64,000 bases of DNA from Leeuwenhoekiella palythoae (GTDB lineage: Bacteria > Bacteroidota > Bacteroidia > Flavobacteriales > Flavobacteriaceae), in contig NZ_FQXT01000005.1 of NCBI RefSeq assembly GCF_900130045.1, positions 62,001-126,000 on the forward strand, given 5' to 3'. A program made the position numbers and the translations under genes. Below the pieces are notes generated by a model. That model made no database searches, had not been told where the DNA came from, and saw only the letters and a program-made list of their open reading frames with translations. Numbering within the stretch: the stretch's first letter is position 1; each line of letters opens with the position of its first letter. This document shows, in pieces, positions 32,264-41,698 of this stretch.

Positions 32264-34029
32264 GCCGGTTCTTGATTTGCTGCAAACTGTACTTCGTGAA
32301 GTTTGCGATAATGACCGTTCTCTACTTGTAAAAGCTCTTTGTGACTTCCCATTTCAACGATCTGGCCTTTTTCCATCACGATGATCTTGTCAGCTTTTTT
32401 AATGGTTGCAAGGCGGTGCGCAATCACTATAGAAGTACGCCCTTTAGTGATCTTATTGATCGCTTTCTGAATCAAATATTCACTATTTGAATCAACTGAA
32501 GATGTCGCCTCATCCAGAACAAGAATACTCGGGTTACTTACATACGCTCTTAAAAAGGCGATTAATTGGCGTTGCCCACTTGATAACATCGCACCGCGCT
32601 CTTTCACATTATAATGATAGCCGTTAGGCAAACTGCTTATAAATTGGTCTACGCCAATGGCCTTAGCCGCAGTGATTACATCTTCTTCTGTGATATCAGG
32701 ATTATTAAGCGTGATGTTGTTTAAAATAGAATCTGCAAATAAGAATACATCTTGTAAGACCACCGCAATTTCTGAACGTAGCGATGCCACTTGTACATCA
32801 CTAATATCAACACCATCGATTTTAATTGTTCCACTGTCAATCTCGTAAAACCTACCTAAGAGATTGATGATTGTAGATTTTCCGGCACCTGTAGAGCCCA
32901 CGATAGCTACGGTTTCCCCTGCCTTTACTTCAAGATTAATTCCGCGTAAAACCTCTTCACCGTCAATATAACTGAATCGCACATTTTCAAAACTCAGATC
33001 TCCTTTAATACCACACAACAAGTGTGTTCCATTATCTTCTATTCGGGCATCAGTATCTAAAATACCAAAAACTCTATTCGCAGCGACCATTCCCATTTGC
33101 AGCGTATTGAACTTATCTGCGATTTGGCGTAAAGGAGTAAACAGCATTTGCGAAAACTGAATGAATGCCGTTACCAGACCAATGGTGATGACATCACTCT
33201 GAGCTGCACGCAATCCGCCATACCATACCAGTAAACCAATGGTTATTGAAGTGACCATTTCAGCAATTGGAAAAAAGATGGAATTGTACCAAACGGTTTT
33301 ATTCCACGCGGTCATATGCTTTTTATTGATCTCGTCAAACTTCTTACGCTCAACTGCTTCGCGTGAAAAAATCTGCACGATTTTCATTCCGGTTACGCGC
33401 TCTTGCACAAACGAATTGAGGTTTGCTACCTGAGTACGCACTTCTTCAAAAGCTACTTTCATTTTCTGCTGAAAGACCCGTGTAGCATATAGAATAAAAG
33501 GAAGTATCGCAAAAACAATTAGCGATAATTGCCAGCTTTTATAGAGCATCACACCGGCTATTACCAGCATTTTCAGCAAATCACTAATGATCATAAATAG
33601 CCCTTGGCTAAAAATACTTGCAATGGTTTCTATATCATTTACGGCGCGGGTCACCAGTCTACCTACTGCAGATTTATCATAATACTGCATTTTGAAGTAA
33701 ATCATATGCTTGAACAGCTTGGTACGAATATCAAGCACCACTTGTTGCCCCAGCCAGTTTGCAAAGTAAATAAACAGCAATTGAAAAATAGATTCTCCAA
33801 AAAGAACTAACAAGCTCAGCCCGATGTAGTACATCAGACTGTCCATATCTTTAGGCTGCATCCCCTCATCCATCGCATACTCGATGTAAATGGGTCTGAG
33901 CACGGCAAAAATCGAGATCAAAATCGCTGAAATCGCGACAAAATACATGCGTGCCTGATAGGGCTTCGTATAGCTTAACAGCTTTTTAAACAAGCCAAAA
34001 TCAAATGCATTTCCTTTACTACTCGCCAT
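32260..34029 (-). CDS. ABC transporter, fused permease-ATPase (MsbA/lipid exporter-like)
   Basis: A 589-residue half-transporter. Six transmembrane helices occupy residues 20-320. The ATPase has Walker A GSTGAGKS, the Q-loop in LQDVFLFADS, a signature LSSGQRQ (S-S-G-Q variant of LSGGQ) and Walker B ILVLDEATSS, followed by the His switch IAHRLAT. It acts as a homodimer exporting lipid or drug-like substrates. It overlaps truA by 11 nt on the same strand, so the two are co-transcribed. Confidence 0.92.
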   Translation of the reverse strand: MASSKGNAFDFGLFKKLLSYTKPYQARMYFVAISAILISIFAVLRPIYIEYAMDEGMQPKDMDSLMYYIGLSLLVLFGESIFQLLFIYFANWLGQQVVLDIRTKLFKHMIYFKMQYYDKSAVGRLVTRAVNDIETIASIFSQGLFMIISDLLKMLVIAGVMLYKSWQLSLIVFAILPFILYATRVFQQKMKVAFEEVRTQVANLNSFVQERVTGMKIVQIFSREAVERKKFDEINKKHMTAWNKTVWYNSIFFPIAEMVTSITIGLLVWYGGLRAAQSDVITIGLVTAFIQFSQMLFTPLRQIADKFNTLQMGMVAANRVFGILDTDARIEDNGTHLLCGIKGDLSFENVRFSYIDGEEVLRGINLEVKAGETVAIVGSTGAGKSTIINLLGRFYEIDSGTIKIDGVDISDVQVASLRSEIAVVLQDVFLFADSILNNITLNNPDITEEDVITAAKAIGVDQFISSLPNGYHYNVKERGAMLSSGQRQLIAFLRAYVSNPSILVLDEATSSVDSNSEYLIQKAINKITKGRTSIVIAHRLATIKKADKIIVMEKGQIVEMGSHKELLQVENGHYRKLHEVQFAANQEPA

Positions 34030-34783
34030 ATATTTTAAAAATTTCTTTTGGGTAGGCTACTTCAGTCAAATATAATCCGTGTGCCGGTGCCGAGGCTCCG
34101 GCTTGTGCACGGGACCTGCTGGCAATAATAATCTTTAAAGCTTCCGGCTTTATTTTGCCCTGCCCTATTTCAAGCAAGGTTCCCACAATCGCTCTGACCA
34201 TATTGCGCAGAAAACGGTCTGCCGAAATGGTAAACTTAAGGTTTGTGTTATCTTGCGTCCAACCTGCTTCGGTAATCTCGCAAATGTACGTTTTAACGTC
34301 TGTTTTTGAACGGCTGAAGCATTTAAAATCTTGTTTCCCTAAAAGCAGTTGGGTCGCAGCATTCATCGCATCAACATCTAACGACTTCTCAAAGAAATAC
34401 GATTGATTGACCAAAAACGGATTCTTAGTCGTATGGATTTTATACTCATAACTTCGGCGAACAGCATCAAATCGTGCATGTGCTACGGGCTGAACGGGAA
34501 TCACAGCATTAATCGCGAGAGCTTCGGGTAAATAACGATTTAAACGAAATTGCAAATGCTGAAGCGCTTCAGTAGAAATTTTTTCTTCCCAATCAAAATG
34601 AGCAAATAACTGTGTGGCGTGCACTCCGGCGTCTGTGCGTCCTGCACCCACCACCGCAACTTCACTGCGTAGCAAGGTGGTCAACGCTTCTTCTAGAACC
34701 TCCTGCACGGTGATGCTTTGAGGCTGCCGTTGCCAGCCATGATAAGAAGTACCGTCGTATGCTATATCAATAAAATACCGCAA
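34019..34783 (-). CDS. truA: tRNA pseudouridine synthase A
   Basis: A 254-residue enzyme (from TTG 34783) converting U38-40 in tRNA anticodon arms. Seen are RYFIDIAYDGTSYHGWQ, the catalytic Asp in GAGRTDAGVHA, RYLPEALAI and FLRNMVRAIVGTLLEIGQGK. An ATG at 34810 would add nine residues, but it lies inside a good -7 promoter box at 34808-34815, so transcription should begin downstream of it. The family N-terminus also begins at about RYF. I therefore prefer TTG 34783. Confidence 0.92.
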   Translation of the reverse strand: MRYFIDIAYDGTSYHGWQRQPQSITVQEVLEEALTTLLRSEVAVVGAGRTDAGVHATQLFAHFDWEEKISTEALQHLQFRLNRYLPEALAINAVIPVQPVAHARFDAVRRSYEYKIHTTKNPFLVNQSYFFEKSLDVDAMNAATQLLLGKQDFKCFSRSKTDVKTYICEITEAGWTQDNTNLKFTISADRFLRNMVRAIVGTLLEIGQGKIKPEALKIIIASRSRAQAGASAPAHGLYLTEVAYPKEIFKIYGE

Positions 34784-34807
34784 GCCTATTGTTTGTGATT
34801 GAATTGG

Positions 34808-34815
34808 CAAAGATA
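34808..34815 (-). promoter_or_regulatory. -7 promoter box for truA
   Basis: On the minus strand TATCTTTG is an exact TAnnTTTG match. The start would fall near 34802, giving a leader of about 19 nt to TTG 34783 and excluding ATG 34810. Confidence 0.6.
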
Positions 34816-34860
34816 CATCTTTGTAATTGCTCTCTGAGCAGCACCAGCAGGATAGTTTTT

Positions 34861-35352
34861 ATGAAAAAAATACTTTTACTTAGCGATACCCATAGCTATA
34901 TAGACAATCAAATTTTAAAGCACGCTAAAGCAGCAGACGAGGTCTGGCATGCTGGAGACATTGGTGATCTCGCAGTTACCGATGCTCTAAAAAAAGTGGC
35001 TCCTTTGCGCGCTGTTTTTGGCAATATTGATGATCACGAAATCCGCAAAGAGTTCCCGTTAAATAACCGTTTTATATGCGAAGGCGTTGATGTCCTCATC
35101 ACGCATATAGGCGGCTATCCGGGGAGGTATTCGCCGGCCATTAGAGAGGAGCTACGCGCTAATCCTCCAAAATTATTTATATGCGGGCATTCACACATTT
35201 TAAAAGTTATGCCTGATAAAAAACTTAAGTTACTGCATATGAATCCTGGAGCCATAGGTAAACACGGATTTCACAAGGCACGTACGATGTTGCGCTTTAC
35301 CGTAGATCAAGGAAAAATTGATAACCTGGAGGTTATCGAGATGAAACGTTAG
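34861..35352 (+). CDS. YfcE/MJ0936-type metallophosphoesterase
   Basis: From ATG 34861 the product is 163 residues (MKKILLLSDTHSYID), the normal length for YfcE-like phosphodiesterases. Metal ligands: DTH (residues 9-11), WHAGDIGD, FGNIDDHE, THIGGYPG and GHSH. An in-frame ATG 72 nt upstream would add residues without similarity and would overlap the truA promoter. The physiological substrate is unknown. Confidence 0.9.
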   Translation: MKKILLLSDTHSYIDNQILKHAKAADEVWHAGDIGDLAVTDALKKVAPLRAVFGNIDDHEIRKEFPLNNRFICEGVDVLITHIGGYPGRYSPAIREELRANPPKLFICGHSHILKVMPDKKLKLLHMNPGAIGKHGFHKARTMLRFTVDQGKIDNLEVIEMKR

Positions 35353-35390
35353 TTTAAAACCTGATTTTAAACGCTTTACTTACATGTATA

Positions 35391-35421
35391 AAAAAACCTG
35401 CTAGTTGGCATACTAGCAGGT
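35391..35421. terminator. Terminator between convergent genes
   Basis: ACCTGCTAGT (35396-35405) pairs with ACTAGCAGGT (35412-35421). On the minus strand a T-run follows, so it mainly ends the DUF4293 gene; on the plus strand the U-tract is short. Confidence 0.8.
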
Positions 35422-35451
35422 TCTTCGCACTAATTAACTAAGATATTAGGT

Positions 35452-35862
35452 CTATCGTAACCGATCTACAGATTTTACAAGATCCTCATCCCGCTTAATT
35501 GCTTTGTTTGCCAAAGCGATAAAAACGATAGAAATGATGGGAATAAGCATCCCAATACCCTTCTCTGGGGCCGCCGCCCCTCCAGATAAGATTTGCGATT
35601 GGTAAACCAACACACCTAGTAAAATAAAGTTCAATATTATATTGAGTCGCCCCAGCACAAACTGAAGCTTTCTATTTTTAAACAAAAACAGCGCAATTAA
35701 AGACAAAAGCGCACTACCAAAAAACAGCGCTACTAATTCTAAATGATCAACTGCATAAACCGGCGCTCCTTCTGCAGTACTGTAAACGGGGATTGCAAAG
35801 TGCAAACCTGCAGCTACAAGTGCTGCTAAAAATAAATAAATGCTCTGTATGCGTTGAATCAT
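35452..35862 (-). CDS. DUF4293 membrane protein
   Basis: A 136-residue protein with four hydrophobic helices. It starts with MIQRIQSIYLFLA, the DUF4293 signature, and ends in a charged tail with ANKAIKRDEDLVKSVDRLR. The family is found in Bacteroidota, often next to rho as here (divergent). Function unknown. Confidence 0.88.
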   Translation of the reverse strand: MIQRIQSIYLFLAALVAAGLHFAIPVYSTAEGAPVYAVDHLELVALFFGSALLSLIALFLFKNRKLQFVLGRLNIILNFILLGVLVYQSQILSGGAAAPEKGIGMLIPIISIVFIALANKAIKRDEDLVKSVDRLR

Positions 35863-35958
35863 TGCTTAATTGTGCATTGCGGGTGACAAAAATAAAAACT
35901 TCTTTTAGACTACAGCCGATTAATTAAAAAATATTGTTGTATAATTGTAGCCATAAAT

Positions 35959-35981
35959 GTAACCGCTTCTATGTAGGTTAC
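35959..35981 (+). promoter_or_regulatory. Inverted repeat in the rho upstream region
   Basis: GTAACC (35959-35964) is inverted as GGTTAC (35976-35981), about 90-113 nt upstream of the rho start. It could be an operator or a leader hairpin; rho genes are often autoregulated. Confidence 0.35.
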
Positions 35982-36071
35982 TTACTTGCCAAAAAATTTA
36001 TTAGATCTTCTCTCAAAATTTTTTGATTGCATTCAAATCAATTCAATTACAGAAATTCATACTTATAGTTA

Positions 36072-37826
36072 ATGTTTACTATTTCAGAATTAAAAGCTAA
36101 AAAGCTGCCTGAATTACAAGAAATTGCAAAAGGACTAGACATCCCTAAGTACCGGTCTCTCAAAAAGTTAGATCTGGTTTACAAAGTTCTTGATCATCAA
36201 GCCGCAGACCCTAAAGCGGTTGCAGAAGTTATAGAAGAAACTTCTTCTGAAACCCCTACAAAAGCAAAAGCGCCACAAAAGAAAACTCAAAAAAGCGCTC
36301 CTAAAAAAAATACACGCTCAGCAGACGATAGCAAGAAAGAAACTACAAAAGATTCTTCTCAAAACGATGCTAAAGCCAGCGGTAAAACTGATGATAAATC
36401 AGAAAAACCACAGCGCAAGCCTAGACAAGCTAAAGCGACTTCCGACAACGATAACTCAAAACAATCTGACAATAACAGATCTAAAAATAATCGTTCTCGC
36501 AAAGACAATAATTCGAATGCTAACAACAACTCGAATAACAACCGAAGCGCTAAAGACAACAACAATAGCAGCTCGAATAACAACAACAATTCGAACAGCA
36601 ACAGCAATAACAATCGCAATAACAACAATAACCGTAACAACAATAACTCCAGCAATAGCAACAACGGTAATAAAGATACCCGCAACCGCTACAGAGAGCC
36701 AGATTACGAGTTTGACGGTTTAATTGAAAGCGAGGGTGTTCTTGACATTATGCAAGACGGTTATGGTTTTTTACGTTCTAGTGACTACAACTACCTCTCT
36801 TCTCCCGATGATATTTATGTTTCTCAATCTCAAATTAGATTGTTTGGCCTAAAAACCGGAGATACCGTACTTGGTGTTATCAGACCTCCAAAAGAAGGCG
36901 AGAAGTATTTTCCGTTAATCAAGGTTTCAAAAATTAACGGTTTAGACCCTAGTGTTGTTCGCGACCGCGTTTCATTTGAACATTTGACGCCTTTATTTCC
37001 GAAGGAAAAATTTAATATTGCTGAACGTCAGAGCACGATCTCTACACGTATAATGGATTTATTTGCTCCTATCGGTAAAGGGCAACGTGGTATGATCGTA
37101 TCGCAACCTAAGACAGGGAAAACAATGCTTTTAAAGGATGTTGCGAACGCTATTGCAGCGAATCATCCTGAAGTTTATCAAATGATCTTACTCATTGATG
37201 AGCGCCCTGAAGAGGTTACAGATATGCAGCGCAATGTAAAAGGTGAAGTAGTCGCTTCAACTTTTGATAAAGAAGCACACGAACACGTACGCGTTGCTAA
37301 TATTGTTCTTGAAAAAGCAAAACGTCTTGTAGAATGTGGCCATGATGTGGTTATTCTTTTAGATTCTATCACCCGTTTGGCTCGCGCATATAACACCGTT
37401 CAGCCGGCATCTGGTAAGATCCTGAGTGGTGGTGTTGACGCTAACGCTTTGCATAAACCAAAACGTTTCTTTGGTGCTGCGCGTAATATTGAAAACGGAG
37501 GCTCTTTATCAATCATTGCAACTGCATTGACCGAAACCGGTTCAAAAATGGATGAGGTGATTTTTGAAGAATTTAAAGGAACCGGTAATATGGAACTTCA
37601 GTTAGATCGTAAGATCGCTAACCGAAGAATCTTCCCAGCTATTGACCTGACTTCGTCAAGCACACGTCGTGATGATCTTCTGCTTAACGAAAACGCAATA
37701 CAGCGTATGTGGGTGATGCGCAAGTATCTTGCAGATATGAATCCTATTGAAGCCATGGAATTCATTAGCGATCGCATCAAACAAACTAAAAACAACGAGG
37801 AGTTTCTAATCTCAATGAACGGCTAG
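36072..37826 (+). CDS. rho: Transcription termination factor Rho with disordered Asn-rich insertion
   Basis: A 584-residue hexameric RNA helicase, about 165 residues longer than E. coli Rho. Residues 1-40 are the Rho-N helical domain. Residues about 55-208 are a low-complexity insertion: first K/T/S-rich, then (135-200) almost only Asn, Ser and Arg. The RNA-binding cold-shock domain follows ([18 protein letters not shown], residues 219-236), then the ATPase with P-loop [24 protein letters not shown], the Q-loop region [12 protein letters not shown], and the R-loop. Such insertions are known in Bacteroidota Rho and have been linked to condensate formation. A terminator follows, so the gene is monocistronic. 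Confidence 0.96.
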   Translation: MFTISELKAKKLPELQEIAKGLDIPKYRSLKKLDLVYKVLDHQAADPKAVAEVIEETSSETPTKAKAPQKKTQKSAPKKNTRSADDSKKETTKDSSQNDAKASGKTDDKSEKPQRKPRQAKATSDNDNSKQSDNNRSKNNRSRKDNNSNANNNSNNNRSAKDNNNSSSNNNNNSNSNSNNNRNNNNNRNNNNSSNSNNGNKDTRNRYREPDYEFDGLIESEGVLDIMQDGYGFLRSSDYNYLSSPDDIYVSQSQIRLFGLKTGDTVLGVIRPPKEGEKYFPLIKVSKINGLDPSVVRDRVSFEHLTPLFPKEKFNIAERQSTISTRIMDLFAPIGKGQRGMIVSQPKTGKTMLLKDVANAIAANHPEVYQMILLIDERPEEVTDMQRNVKGEVVASTFDKEAHEHVRVANIVLEKAKRLVECGHDVVILLDSITRLARAYNTVQPASGKILSGGVDANALHKPKRFFGAARNIENGGSLSIIATALTETGSKMDEVIFEEFKGTGNMELQLDRKIANRRIFPAIDLTSSSTRRDDLLLNENAIQRMWVMRKYLADMNPIEAMEFISDRIKQTKNNEEFLISMNG

Positions 37827-37850
37827 AAACCAATCTCCATCTTAAATATC

Positions 37851-37882
37851 AAAAGCGGCATCGAGTAGATGCCGCTTTTTTT
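37851..37882 (+). terminator. Rho-independent terminator after rho
   Basis: AAAAGCGGCAT pairs with ATGCCGCTTTT around a 7-nt loop, followed by TTT. Confidence 0.88.
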
Positions 37883-37924
37883 GTTTTGATTTTTCGCTTA
37901 TATTTAAAACTAAATATTTAGTCG

Positions 37925-39481
37925 ATGAAAATATTAGCTTGTTTAATCCTCTGCGTTTTAACCATCTTTACTTCATGCAAAAGGACTAACAATACAGAAC
38001 CGAGCAATGAACCAATCGTTACTAAGGATTCAACTTCAAACTCCGGAATAGTTATAGTTGGAATTTCAGACGATTCGCTAGCGTTTAAGAATATTCACAT
38101 CGCTGATTATTCCCAATTTAGCGGAAGCTATTATGAATTAATTCAAGATAGATCAACTAGTAAAGACACTACCTTACTCAAGCTAAAACCACTAGACACA
38201 ACTCAAATTTTGGAATTTTGGTCCTTTGGAGCTAAAACTAATTACAATACACGTTTCATTGCATCGCCTGGAGACAGCATTATAATTAAAATCAAAGATG
38301 AAGCCATTAAGTTTTTAGGCGACAATAGCCCCGAAAACAACTTTTTCATAGAATTAGATCCAGACAATAATGACTACGCAAATACGACTTACACTAACGA
38401 TCTAGACCTATACAAGACCCAAGTTAAATCGATGTATCTGAAACGAAAAGCTTTTTTTGACCAATATGTCGAGGAACATAATGTTTCAGAGGGTTTTAAA
38501 AATTTAGTGTCTGCAGAATTAAAACAAGAATACCTATATAATCTGATAGCTCCGCGATCAAAAAACATTGATGGAATCAACGGCAACGCAAATACAAATC
38601 TCATTTTAGCAGATTTGATAGCCCAGGATTATGACATAGAAAAAAACGGCATCTTTGATATGGCAAGCTATCTAGATAATATTAAAATTGAAGAATTCCA
38701 AAACACCAATCTCACGGCAAATGATTATTTCAAAAGAAATCTTACACAATTCATTAGACAGTATTTTGTAAAATCTGATTATTTAGATTACACAAAAGAG
38801 AAATATATTGCTGAAAAAGAATTTATTCAATCCAACCTACCTAAAGAAATTCAAAATATCGCCTTAACACAGATTCTTTCAGATTATCACCAAAAGGGGT
38901 TCGGCAACGGGAGAATTGACAAAGATTTTTTAAAAGCGGAAATAACAAGTTTAAAAACAAAAGAACTCAAAAAATCATATCGCACAGCTCTGGAGGAGAT
39001 TGAAAGTGATCTTAAACAGATAAATAGCCAAATCCCGACATATATTCTAGAACAAAAATTATTAAATACTGCAGGAGACACGATCTCCTTAGGCGAACTA
39101 GTGCAATCTAAGCAGCATTTGAAAATAATTGATTTTTGGGCGAGTTGGTGCACGCCTTGCATCAAAGAAATTAAGGAAACGAAATCCTTTAAAACACGAT
39201 TAAAAGAAAACGCTGAACTAGAATGGATCTACCTTTCAATAGATGAAAGTAAAAACAATTGGCTTGACCAAGTTAACCGAATTAAGGAATACACAAGCCT
39301 TGGAAATCATTTTATGATGACTCCCAAAAGTAACACTGCGTTAAGTTCGTTTTTCAAAATCAATTATATTCCTAGATATACATTAGTAGGAACATCAACT
39401 AATATACTATTGAGTAACACACCGCGACCCTCAGACGAATTTGTGTTTGAACAAATTATCACCTCAAACGAGGCCAACTAA
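37925..39481 (+). CDS. TlpA-family thioredoxin lipoprotein
   Basis: A 518-residue lipoprotein with lipobox IFTSC (Cys at residue 18). Residues 40-130 form a beta-rich domain like the DUF4369-type N-termini of Bacteroidota TlpA proteins. A helical middle (about 150-360) follows, then a thioredoxin domain with DFWASWCTPC (near residues 403-412) and the cis-Pro loop NYIPRYTLVG. It probably acts on disulfides at the outer face of a membrane. Its terminal domain resembles the 160-residue TlpA at 11017, but the N-terminal domains are extra. It stands alone after rho. Confidence 0.85.
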   Translation: MKILACLILCVLTIFTSCKRTNNTEPSNEPIVTKDSTSNSGIVIVGISDDSLAFKNIHIADYSQFSGSYYELIQDRSTSKDTTLLKLKPLDTTQILEFWSFGAKTNYNTRFIASPGDSIIIKIKDEAIKFLGDNSPENNFFIELDPDNNDYANTTYTNDLDLYKTQVKSMYLKRKAFFDQYVEEHNVSEGFKNLVSAELKQEYLYNLIAPRSKNIDGINGNANTNLILADLIAQDYDIEKNGIFDMASYLDNIKIEEFQNTNLTANDYFKRNLTQFIRQYFVKSDYLDYTKEKYIAEKEFIQSNLPKEIQNIALTQILSDYHQKGFGNGRIDKDFLKAEITSLKTKELKKSYRTALEEIESDLKQINSQIPTYILEQKLLNTAGDTISLGELVQSKQHLKIIDFWASWCTPCIKEIKETKSFKTRLKENAELEWIYLSIDESKNNWLDQVNRIKEYTSLGNHFMMTPKSNTALSSFFKINYIPRYTLVGTSTNILLSNTPRPSDEFVFEQIITSNEAN

Positions 39482-39505
39482 TAAATTCAAAAAAAGCACA
39501 ACAAA

Positions 39506-39540
39506 AAAACTCCCACGCAGATTGCGTAGGAGTTTTCTTA
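39506..39540. terminator. Bidirectional terminator between TlpA and rpsT genes
   Basis: AAAACTCC-C-ACGC pairs with GCGT-A-GGAGTTTT around AGATT, with T-rich tract on the right and A-run on the left. It can end both the TlpA gene and the leftward rpsT. Confidence 0.75.
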
Positions 39541-39558
39541 ATTCTTAAACAGGACTTA

Positions 39559-39807
39559 TTAAAGCGCGTTTACGTGCTTTGCAAGTTGAGACTTTAAGTT
39601 AGAAGCTTTGTTATCGTGAATGATATTCTTCTTAGCTAACTTATCAATCATAGAAACTACTGAAGGAAACAAAGTCTCAGCTTCTTTCTTATCAGCTTCA
39701 CGCAATTTTTTCATTGCATTACGTGTAGTTCTACTCTGGTAGCGGTTTCTTAAACGCTTAGTCTCGCTGTTTCTAATTCTTTTTAAAGATGACTTGTGAT
39801 TTGCCAT
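39559..39807 (-). CDS. rpsT: 30S ribosomal protein S20
   Basis: An 82-residue basic protein starting [19 protein letters not shown], the S20 signature, with the helical [14 protein letters not shown] region and C-terminal [16 protein letters not shown]. It binds 16S rRNA early in 30S assembly. It lies just downstream of two tRNA-Glu genes on the same strand, and may share their transcript. Confidence 0.96.
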   Translation of the reverse strand: MANHKSSLKRIRNSETKRLRNRYQSRTTRNAMKKLREADKKEAETLFPSVVSMIDKLAKKNIIHDNKASNLKSQLAKHVNAL

Positions 39808-39829
39808 TATCTCGTTCTGTTTTAAATTG

Positions 39830-39901
39830 TAGCCCGTAGGGGAATCGAACCCCTCTTACCAGGATGAAAACCTGGCGTCCTAGCCGATAGACGAACGGGC
39901 C
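39830..39901 (-). tRNA. tRNA-Glu(TTC), copy 1
   Basis: Read leftward, acceptor GGCCCGT pairs with ACGGGCT (one G-U) and the discriminator is A. The anticodon arm is CCAGG-TTTTCAT-CCTGG, giving TTC. The T arm is GGGG-TTCGATT-CCCC. CCA is not encoded. It differs from copy 2 in the acceptor end and the D loop. Confidence 0.95.
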
Positions 39902-39944
39902 ATTATGTAAATAACTTTTGCACTTCTAAGTACAATTCTCTTTG

Positions 39945-40016
39945 TAGTCCGTAGGGGAATCGAACCCCTGTTACCAGGATGAAAACCTGGCGTCCTAACC
40001 CCTAGACGAACGGACC
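39945..40016 (-). tRNA. tRNA-Glu(TTC), copy 2
   Basis: The acceptor GGTCCGT pairs with ACGGACT, anticodon loop TTTTCAT gives TTC, and the T arm matches copy 1. It is 43 nt upstream of copy 1 in the direction of transcription. Both sit between proS and rpsT. Confidence 0.95.
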
Positions 40017-40092
40017 ATTATTTTGCTTAATTGCGGATGCAAAAATACACATATTTTATTATCACACAATAGCAAAACAAACTTTTTTTAAA

Positions 40093-41565
40093 TTAATATG
40101 CTTTAGCAAATAAAACACGCATTTGCGCAGGTTTACCACTATATACACAAACCCCTTCTTCCTCTTTGGCATTCAATGGAATACAACGTATTGTAGCTTT
40201 AGTTTCAGTCTTGATTCGTTCTTCGGTTTCTTTGGTTCCGTCCCAAAAAGCGCTTACAAAACCAGTCTTATTTTCAAGAATATCTTTAAACTCGTCGTAA
40301 GTATCTACTTCAGTAATATGCGTATCTCTAAAATTCTTTGCTTTATCAAACAACGCGCGCTGCATTTCAACCAATAAATCCTGCACTCTACTCACAATAT
40401 CATCTTTAGATACTGTTTCTTTAGTCAAAGTATCTCTTCGAGCTAATTCAACAGTACGCTTCTCTAAATCACGTGGCCCTATAGCAATTCTTAAAGGCAC
40501 CCCTTTTTGCTCGTATTCATTGAATTTCCAACCTGGTTTGTGCGTATCTCTATCATCAAATTTCACGCTGATGCCTAGTAGTTGTAATTCACGCTTAAGC
40601 TCCTTAGCCACTTGAGAAATAGAATCTAACTGCTCCTCCCCTTTGTAAATAGGCACAATCACCACTTGTATTGGCGCTAATTTAGGTGGAAGCACTAACC
40701 CGTGATCATCGCTATGCGTCATCACCAAAGCTCCCATTAAACGTGTAGAAACTCCCCAACTTGTGGCCCACACATGTTCTTGGCCACCTTCTTTTGTTGC
40801 AAATTTAACATCAAATGCTTTGGCAAAATTCTGCCCTAAAAAGTGCGAAGTACCCGCTTGTAAAGCTTTCCCGTCTTGCATAAGCGCTTCAATACAATAG
40901 GTTTCTAATGCTCCTGCAAAACGCTCACTTTCGGTTTTTGTTCCGCGCACTACCGGCATTGCCATAAAGTGTTCCGCAAAATCTGCATATACGCGCATCA
41001 TTTGTTTAGCTTCGGCGATAGCCTCATCTTGTGTAGCGTGAGCCGTATGCCCCTCTTGCCATAAAAATTCAGCAGTACGTAAAAACAAACGCGTGCGCAT
41101 TTCCCAACGTACTACATTTGCCCACTGGTTCACTTTAATAGGCAAGTCTCTATAGGATTGAATCCATTTTCGATAAGTATCCCAAATAATAGTTTCTGAA
41201 GTTGGGCGCACAATTAACTCTTCTTCCAACTTAGCCTCAGGATCCACAATAATGCTTCCATCTTCATCATTTTTGAGACGATAATGGGTTACCACGGCAC
41301 ATTCTTTAGCAAAACCATCCACATGACTCGCTTCTTTACTGAAGTAAGATTTGGGTATAAAAAGTGGGAAATAGGCGTTTTCGTGACCGGTTTCTTTAAA
41401 CATTCTATCCAGTTCAGCCTGCATTTTTTCCCAGATAGCGTAACCGTAAGGCTTTATAACCATACAACCTCTAACTCCTGAATTCTCAGCAAGATCAGCC
41501 TTTACAACCAGTTCGTTATACCATTTAGAGTAATCTTCTGCCCTTGTGGTCAAATTCTTTCCCAT
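40093..41565 (-). CDS. proS: Prolyl-tRNA synthetase, archaeal/eukaryotic-like type
   Basis: A 490-residue class II synthetase of the short form without the editing insertion. Motif 2 region includes [24 protein letters not shown], motif 3 [17 protein letters not shown]. The anticodon-binding domain starts near [13 protein letters not shown], and the C-terminal zinc-domain-like region includes IRCIPLN and ends FAKAY. It charges tRNA-Pro. The order proS, tRNA-Glu, tRNA-Glu, rpsT is on one strand. Confidence 0.95.
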   Translation of the reverse strand: MGKNLTTRAEDYSKWYNELVVKADLAENSGVRGCMVIKPYGYAIWEKMQAELDRMFKETGHENAYFPLFIPKSYFSKEASHVDGFAKECAVVTHYRLKNDEDGSIIVDPEAKLEEELIVRPTSETIIWDTYRKWIQSYRDLPIKVNQWANVVRWEMRTRLFLRTAEFLWQEGHTAHATQDEAIAEAKQMMRVYADFAEHFMAMPVVRGTKTESERFAGALETYCIEALMQDGKALQAGTSHFLGQNFAKAFDVKFATKEGGQEHVWATSWGVSTRLMGALVMTHSDDHGLVLPPKLAPIQVVIVPIYKGEEQLDSISQVAKELKRELQLLGISVKFDDRDTHKPGWKFNEYEQKGVPLRIAIGPRDLEKRTVELARRDTLTKETVSKDDIVSRVQDLLVEMQRALFDKAKNFRDTHITEVDTYDEFKDILENKTGFVSAFWDGTKETEERIKTETKATIRCIPLNAKEEEGVCVYSGKPAQMRVLFAKAY

Positions 41566-41698
41566 AACTTCTTATTTGGCACAAATATTGTGTCTTTATA
41601 AATGAATTTTAAAGTTTTGCAACATCTTTGTTAAATGCACAAAATTGACGGCAAAACTAGTTAAATTTACAATGTTCAACAATAAAATAACTGATGAT

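Noticed and set aside
36359-36685. Leftward frame almost wholly Leu
   Set aside because: It is the reverse strand of the Asn/Ser codon tract in rho, so the poly-Leu is a compositional artefact and not a membrane protein.
36460-36690. CRISPR-like or tandem repeat array
   Set aside because: The repetition is trinucleotide-scale coding repetition inside rho, without spacers.
39830-40016. Direct repeat as attachment site
   Set aside because: The similarity between the two stretches is explained by two tRNA-Glu genes; no integrase or foreign DNA lies between them.
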